A DNA stretch of 64,000 nt from Zoroaster sp. YZ-2022 (Eukaryota > Echinodermata > Asteroidea > Forcipulatida > Zoroasteridae). The stretch spans positions 7,989,500 to 8,053,499 of the forward strand of contig CM055835.1 in the NCBI GenBank assembly GCA_029582265.1. Direction: 5' to 3'. The translations under genes were made by a program, and so were the position numbers. Shown here piece after piece: positions 57,000 to 64,000 of this stretch; the first letter of the stretch is position 1; each line of letters opens with the position of its first letter. The notes under the pieces were generated by a model, which was given only the letters and a program-made list of their open reading frames with translations, did not search any database and was not told the origin of the DNA.

Positions 57000-59490
57000 G
57001 AGTAGATTTATCAAATCATTCAATCTGCTTTTCTTCAAGTGCAAAGCAGACTTGTCCACTTTTAGACCACTGTTGAGAAAACGTTCGATCTGCTTTTCGG
57101 GAAGCAGGAAAGCAGAAAAATAGATTCGTCCAAAACGTTTGTTCTACTTTTCGGGTTGTGGGAAACCAGAAAAGCAGATGTCCACTTTTAGTAGGGGAGG
57201 TATTAACCCAAATTTTTTAGATGCCCCCTCAAAATATGTACCAACCTATAAGAAACAAGGAAAAATACTCAAAAAATCATTTGAGAGCGTTAACCCCCCT
57301 GTACATGCCCCCTGAAGATTTGTTTTTGTGAAACGGCATGGCATCCTGACTTCTTGTGCAGATTACCTGTATACCGTCGTTGGGGCACCCGTCTATTTTG
57401 TTTGAAACACAGTGATAGGGAAGCAATGAAGAGAACATCACTTCAGCAATTAATTTAAAGTACTTTCTCATGTTTACCTGTTGAAATTTTAGCATACTAT
57501 TCCATGACAACCTTTCAATTGCCTTATGAAACAAACAATCTGATTAAAAAGTAACATTTATATAAATAAAACACAGTGTTCCCGTGGGTTTATATGGATT
57601 GCAACTGAATATTTTATTTCATTATTGTATCAAACTTATTTTATCCTGGAATAATATAAAATTTATATTTGCTTTTAACATTCTTCTAGAAAAGAATTAA
57701 TTAATAAAAATAGTATGAATGTAAAAAAGTAGTTATTGGCCTCAGTTATGTTTTGAACTTAGCAAGTTCTTTCTCAGAGAAAGAACCCGCTAGGTTTGAG
57801 ATGTAAGGCCAGTAACTATTATTTTGCATTTATATACTACGCGTCCTTTAGGTTGGTAAGCAGTTTGCAACAGCCAATTCTCTATTTATAAAATAGTACA
57901 AAAATATATTTATACATCTAAATATATTTATACATTTATACATTAACAACATATTTTATGGCTTAACAGGGATTTTGGATTGTATAATGCCAAAATGTAT
58001 TTCTGTAAATGATACAGTAGATCTAATGCTCTTGAACAAGTTCTGCTAGTATGTAGATGTGAAGCATCATCTTTAGATATAGTAAGATTTGTGATGACTG
58101 ATGACATAATTGAAATAATCTCTTTTGAGTAGTAAGGGTTCTGAGAAGAACCTTTGGTTAACTCAACATTTCAATCTGTATGCTTTGATCATCTTCAAGG
58201 AGAATGTGGAATGCTGTTGCAGGAGGGGCTTAAGTAGCTCGGTGGAGGAGTCCTGATCACTAGATGTAGCTGTAGCTATTACCTTAAAAAAAAAAAAAAA
58301 CATTTATAATTAATTATGTGTGAAATAACAAGTCAAATGTATTATTACACAATTTATTTATAGAAAGTGAAAGATAATATTGTAAAAAGAATTTTTTTAA
58401 ATGTGCTTAAATATCAGCCACACACCATCCCTTAAAAACATTCAAATAATAAATCCCATATCCCACTATTTTATTTTAAGCTAGGATTCAACTTCAAAGG
58501 TTCAGGGGTTACACAGTTGTAAACCTTAAATTTATTTGGGAACTACCAACTTTGTATTCTCTTTCACTTACTATTAGTTACTATTATATCATCGTGATTG
58601 TACAAACTACATGTATACTATTTCTATGACAGTAACCAGTGGGTTAATATTTCATGTTTAAGATGATAACAAGTCCCAGACATGTCAAATACAATGTTCC
58701 CAAGTTAACTCCCATGGAAATTTCTTGCAGTAATACTTGTGCAGTTGTGGGTGCATGGTGACTAATATAATAATAATTATTATTATTAAAAACAAACTTA
58801 CCCAACTAAGGTCACAGATAATAACTTCTGTCACTGCCCAACTTTGCCAGCAAACAATCCTTTTAGATGATAAGATGTATATACATTTACTAACCTAAAT
58901 ATATAATTGTCTTAATTGAGTTAAAACCCATCAACCAATGTCAACAAACAACGAACAGCTGATTAGTAACCATTCTAGAAATAATTATGTGTAGTACATA
59001 ATCACATACACAGTCTGGTAACCACCATTATGTATATCTCTACAGTGCATATGGAGTCAGGGAACCTTTACGTTAAACTGACAACAGAGGGCGCCCTTCA
59101 AGCAAAACTTTCAGGGGGCATGTACAGGGGGGTTAGAAATATCAAATTTTTATTTTAATGATTTATTCTTGTTTCTAATAGGCCTGTACATGTTTTGAGG
59201 GGGGCAGAATATAAAAAAGGCAAAAAAAGTGAAATAATACCCCCCCCCCCTACTTTTAGGCCACTGTGTGACAAAACGTTTTGACCGCCAGTGTAGGTGA
59301 ACAAGTAAAATCTGCTATTCTTGAAACTGAGAAGCAGAAAAGTAGAAAAATGGATGTTACCAAAATGTTCAATCTACTTTTTAGGTGGAAGCAGAAAAGT
59401 AGAAAAATGCACTAGCCAACAACGTTCAATCTGCTTTTTCATTATTTAGAAAGCTGAAAAGCAGATGTCCACTTTTCGACCTCCATATTA
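57000..59490. mobile_element. Fold-back type element with nested piggyBac-like ends (57294-59132)
   Basis: CCCCCCTGTACATGCCCCCT at 57294 is mirrored at the right (ending 59132), with TTAA on the left (57290-57293) and TTAG on the right. Outside this, 'gccccctcaaaa(t/c)atgtac' and 'taagaaacaag' also form an inverted pair (57222/59200), and further out are clusters of 'gcagaaaagtagaaaaatg' and 'ctgcttttc' repeats. Either one element with long composite arms or one inside another. No transposase was recognised. Confidence 0.65.
58115..58270 (-). repeat. Dispersed repeat L copy 3
   Basis: 'gagtagtaagggttctgaga' and 'ctttgatcatcttcaaggag' align with the inverse of 43470-43560. It lies inside the fold-back element. 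Confidence 0.6.
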
Positions 59491-60881
59491 AATGTACAAC
59501 TAGCCCATTGTGTACAGTACTCCGTTTCAGCGTACAACGCTTAACGTGTGTGCCACATATCGGAATTGTGCGCGCAATGAATTATGGGAGTTGGGTTTTG
59601 GAAAAAGTTATAAACAAACGCACACGTTTGTGCACAATGTCAATAGAGGAGAGAGGTGATGGGCCAGAAAATGTACGTTTTTTACGTGTTACAGCAAAAA
59701 TATGGAGAAAATTATTAAGAATTAGTTATATTACATACAGAACATTTGTATAATTGAATAAAAGAATATTTTTTTATTCCCAGAAACCGCGCAAACGGAG
59801 GAATTCTCAGATGATTTCTGGATGACAGTTCATTCTAATTTGCTTGTCATGATTTGCAACAAATGATGGCAAACTCGATCACTACCGGTACTATAACGGC
59901 CGAGAAGCTCTTCAGTTTGGTTTTCGGAACATATTTCCTTTTAGAATTATTCTTTCCATCGCCAAAAAAATATAAATTACAATAAATTAAATTGTACATT
60001 CCTGATATTCAATTGTTATATTATTTTGTATGCGTTTATTGGCGTTTGACAAAAGCAATTATTTCACCCGAGGGGATTAAAACAGGCAAGTCTCATTTCA
60101 GATCTGATGGGCGGCGATCCGTGCCCCCAATATCTACGATCGGGGAACGTGATGCGGTAATATCAGACGGTCCAAAAATAATATAATAATAAAATAATAG
60201 TTTCTTGTCTCAACTAGCACTTTGTTTTATTTAATTTTTTTAATGGCTTGATTTTTGGGTGGCAGCAATTTTGTTTTTATCTATTTATTTATTTTAAAAA
60301 TTAATGTTTTTAATTTTATGTTCAAGTTGGGGTGCCGGTGATAAGTATTACCTTGACCGACACCACTAATTTATAATAATTATTATTTTTAATCTATTGT
60401 GGGTTTGACCACGGTTAAACGTGTGTACAACGTGTGTATGCATGCATTGTGCCGTGTGTGTGTGTGTGCATTGTGCTGTGTGTGTGGAATCAAACGGGGT
60501 CAAAGCTAGGGGCCTGTAATTGGCTATCATTTAAAATGAACTGCCCACAAATCAACAATCCCCGCATATGACTTTCCATTGGAATTCCAATGGGAAAATA
60601 AAGAAACACATAAGCTTTCGATTACAGAAGGATCAAGGCTGTTGATTCAGTTCAAACATACGAGGTTGCAATGTACAATTGTATCCACGATTCATTTATT
60701 GATCTCGCTGTACAGTGTACGTGAATGGTGCCGGGGACGTCGCACCGGCCGTGTGTGTTGAATTTCTCGGGCCAGAAATCGGTACGGGATGGGAGTACCG
60801 CGGTTAAGTGCCAAAAAAGTCACCTGTTTCTGGTCATAGGTCGGCTTGAAAATCGATGCGTTGACGCTTTTTTTTCGGTAA

Positions 60882-60914
<33 letters not shown>

Positions 60915-62403
60915 CGACCAGTGAAATACGCGGTTATTGGAACCAGACCATATTTCCCATACACAAAGTATGGTAGCTAAGAGAGGCCTCACAAATCGGG
61001 CAAACGTTCGTATGTGAAAAAGGCAGAATTCCAATCGATCCAGCAAATTTGGCTGCAATTGGACATTGTTTCATAGCACAAAAAAAATAAAATAAATAAA
61101 AATGTCGACGCGCGGGTCTGAGGCGACGCGCGCGGAGACCAGAAACCGGAGACTTTTTTTTCTGTTTAAAAAAAAAAAAAAATTGTTTTTGTTTTTTGTT
61201 TTTTTTGCCTAATACCTCTTTCTAAATGGGATTATTATGTGTGATGGCTCACCGTTCAAACTTATAATTTAATTCTGCCAGCGGTTCGTCTCTCTCGTCA
61301 CATTCAACCATTTACAACTCGACCGGCCGTCCGTCCGAGTTCCGAGGGCTCAAGGTTCGACAATTATACCAAACGTCGAGTGCTGAAAGTGGAACATCAG
61401 TCTTAATTATGGCTTCTGCGCTGTCAGACTATATCTTGCTAGTCAGAATGCACGGGAGGAAAGCTTCCCATGGGAGAGTAATCAACCAACAAGCATAACA
61501 GTCAGTATTATAACAAGTATTTACTCTTGAACACCCAGTATAGATGGCTGACGGAGTCATGTGTTGCTCCATCCCATTAATGCTGTGAGAACGTGGTATA
61601 TGATGACATACGCCTTCAAGAAGGCGGTCAATGGGCCTCAATCATACAAGTTTAAATGTCTTCGTGACAGCCTTAATTATCATCTTGAGTTGTTGAATGG
61701 TACGTGAGGTAAATACTGGTAGTACAGTCATGGTGGTGATGATAAACCTTCCCGAGTGACCTATAAAGCGCCGTAATCATTATAGCGAACAACGACCGGT
61801 AGCTCTTCAAGTTTTGCTCTGTAAAATCAAACCATTGCCCGACATTACATGTAGCCACTTCGATCATCTGCTGTGTATGGTCTATACGTCTTGCAGCCAT
61901 TGGATGAACCAAATTGGACCACACAGTTCTTTCGGCAGATCTTTCGGCAAAGCATAACATCTACACTGGATGCCAATGAATGATTTTTAATTATGACTCC
62001 CACCTTATACAGTTCGTGAAGATATTCGATAATGGTGAGATTTCACATGCAATTACTGTTTTCAAGGAGAAAACTGTTGCGATAAGATTACTGTATGACT
62101 TTCTTGTGCTTTCATCATTTTGTATTTGTGTTGGAGGAAATAATACGCATCTTGTTTGAAATCGTCCGAAAAGCTGTCCATAGGATTTAAATCGTTGAAA
62201 ACAAAGCATGTTTAACAATTTGATAACAAAATAAAAATAAACAAAAACACTAAAAGTGAAACAGATACATCACGAAGGCCAGTGGAGTTTGAAGATTTAA
62301 GCATATGATAGGTCTATCGGACCACTGAAATTATTGTGTGTCATTGTCTTCGGTAGCAGAGTATAGCGACGGAGACGCTATTGTTGAGTACGTTTATTTT
62401 TAG
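59491..62403. other. Intergenic, nothing recognised except simple repeats
   Basis: There is a TG-rich run at 60418-60486 and a poly-T run at 60884-60912. No exon could be supported. Confidence 0.4.
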
Positions 62404-62432
62404 TCACTTGTTTCGCTGAAGGCACTGAGAGG

Positions 62433-62538
62433 ATGAGTGGTTATACGAAGAGATCTTTTTTGATACGGGACATCTTGGCAGACGTGTCTACAACATCAGA
62501 AACTTTAACAGACAAGGCTTTCTACATTCACCATCAAG
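62433..62538 (+). CDS. Candidate first exon with EH1-like motif (Barhl-like?)
   Basis: The ATG at 62433 opens MSGYTKRSFLIRDILADVS and continues to KAFYIHHQ, ending with donor GTATGT in phase 1. SFLIRDILAD is very close to the second engrailed-homology (Groucho-binding) motif that I recall from Barhl homeobox proteins. The frame is also open upstream to an AG at 62403, so an internal exon is possible. No homeobox was found before the end of the window. Confidence 0.4.
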
Positions 62539-63681
62539 GTATGTTACAACAAACACATTGGACAAATCCCTGTTTATTATTTGCCAAGCAGAGTTTTAAA
62601 ACAAGACTATATGCTTTATAACAAAATGGTGTTGATGCATGCAAGCAAAACTAAACCGCTGCCTCTAACACCACATAATAAATTTATCATTATTCCCAAT
62701 ATCAGCCTAATGCGCCAATTATTGTTACCCCCCCCCCCCCCACACACACACATCCCATCCCTCTGATCGCCAACGTTTGACCTCCCAGCCTCGGTTTGCA
62801 ATGACAACCCCTGCATGTCATCAACCCTACACCCCCGGCACAATGTGAGAACTTATCAACAAAAATGTAGAGGAACATTTAGGAATATTTAGGATTTTTT
62901 GTCTGTTTGGTTTTTCAATCGTGTACATTTTAAAACAAAGGAAGCCCATCAGTCATACCACACGCAAATAAAGTGCTCCCGAGGAATTTGTTAATAGATT
63001 TTTCACTGGGTCCCTAAAGGACGGGGGTGCAAAAATGTACGAGAACATGGCAAAAAATATTTTTGAGTAAATGTCCTTTCTCTGTGATACGAGTACGAGT
63101 ACATTTCCATGAGTACAAGTAGCCCACTACAAACAATGTACTCGAGTATGAGTACTACAACTCTGGTGTGAAGCATTATGCCTATAACCAATGTTTGATC
63201 TTGAACTTGCCCACAGTTTGAAGCCAGCAGACAACTTGGGCAACACCTGTCACTTTGTATTATGACTATACCGAAGCGCCTTGGTCAAGGCTATACTTAT
63301 ACAACCAACGTGTCAAAGGTTCACTTCTTATATTCATTTTGCCATTAATAATTCACTTAAACACCTACATTTTAACCCACAAAATAACGTCAGTAATTGT
63401 TGATACTCCACGGTTTTCTTTCCACCGATGTTCTGTATTCAAGGTAAGGTACCGTATAGCCTAGGATTAGTATATCAAAAATACTGAGTGGTACCATCTT
63501 TCCTAAAATGTTGTCTGAATTGCTGTAATTTTAAAGAAAAATTTAATAACTTCTCACTCGAATTTTATAGGAAAGTATTCTCTCCTAAATTCCACATTAG
63601 AATGAATATATGATATTTGAATGCATTTTTACATTTTCGTGAACGACACAATATAAAGTTGAAACTTTTACAGGTTGGGTG
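62539..63681. other. Nothing recognised
   Basis: It contains a C12 and CA run at 62730-62752. If the EH1 exon is real, this is its intron. Confidence 0.35.
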
Positions 63682-63836
63682 CAAGGGCGCGACCCCCCTA
63701 CTTTTATGTGGACCTCCCCAACTTCTGGAACATTTTGGTATTTTATGTATACATGATCCTAGTAATGTCATTCATGACATCACAATGGCTGCTTGGGACC
63801 CCCCCCCCCAACTTTCAACACGTGGTTGCGCCCTTG
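63682..63836. mobile_element. 155-bp hAT-type MITE
   Basis: The ends are CAAGGGCGCGACC and the complement of CAAGGGCGCAACC, with an exact 8-bp duplication GTTGGGTG (63674-63681 and 63837-63844). Confidence 0.92.
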
Positions 63837-64000
63837 GTTGGGTGACATTATTAACAACCAACATTTGAAAGTTTCAGATTTATCTTTTCTAAAGAAAACT
63901 TGTTTTGCTTTTTTTTTTAAACAATCTGTAATGTTAAACAACTGACAAAAACCAAATAACACAACAATTTGAAATAGAAGGATGAGTGGAAAATGAGCAT

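Noticed and set aside
57277..57534. 85-codon minus-strand frame in the fold-back element with two GT donors
   Set aside because: No family motif and no matching acceptor; the position inside an inverted-repeat element makes a host exon unlikely.

Overview
The window is nuclear DNA from a metazoan, most likely a marine invertebrate; a deuterostome such as an echinoderm, hemichordate or amphioxus is my low-confidence guess. The reasons are spliced exons with GT/AG borders, tRNA-derived SINEs, Ty3/gypsy and LINE fragments, many cut-and-paste transposons with clear target duplications, and ACATGT-rich minisatellites. No bacterial gene or CRISPR array is present.

The left 38 kb belongs to one host gene on the minus strand, a quiescin sulfhydryl oxidase (QSOX). 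Eight phase-compatible exons were found at 37854-38139, 33609-33709, 29878-29923, 28929-29031, 27645-27741, 26655-26809, 17707-17795 and 15608-15710. They give about 326 N-terminal residues: signal peptide, Trx1 with CGHC, Trx2 and the start of the linker. The helix-rich and Erv/FAD exons must lie beyond the left edge. The introns are packed with mobile DNA: a decayed Ty3/gypsy element with short LTRs (606-5246) and a 9.1-kb minisatellite (5247-14390) in the last visible intron; a TTAA-bounded element carrying a 50-bp satellite (15889-17623); two inverted copies of a Kolobok-like element with a THAP domain (18249-19608, 33803-36245); hAT, piggyBac-like and Tc1/mariner non-autonomous elements; a 61-bp satellite inside a possible Helitron/HINE-like element (23130-25850); and two SINE families.

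The right 26 kb is mostly intergenic. It holds several non-autonomous elements (39206-42582), a nested pair (45073-47433 containing 45530-46380), and a + strand gene fragment (47436-49945) whose first coding exon is split by a transposon that carries a 483-bp (AAT)n run grown from a SINE tail. Next come a second decayed Ty3/gypsy element (51234-54771) with a downstream C2H2 zinc-finger ORF, a fold-back piggyBac-like element (57000-59490), and a small exon with an EH1-like motif (62433-62538) that may start a Barhl-like homeobox gene.

The transposon calls rest on terminal inverted repeats, target duplications and paired copies read by eye. The QSOX gene rests on exon-by-exon recall of the family and on splice-phase agreement. 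No database search was run.
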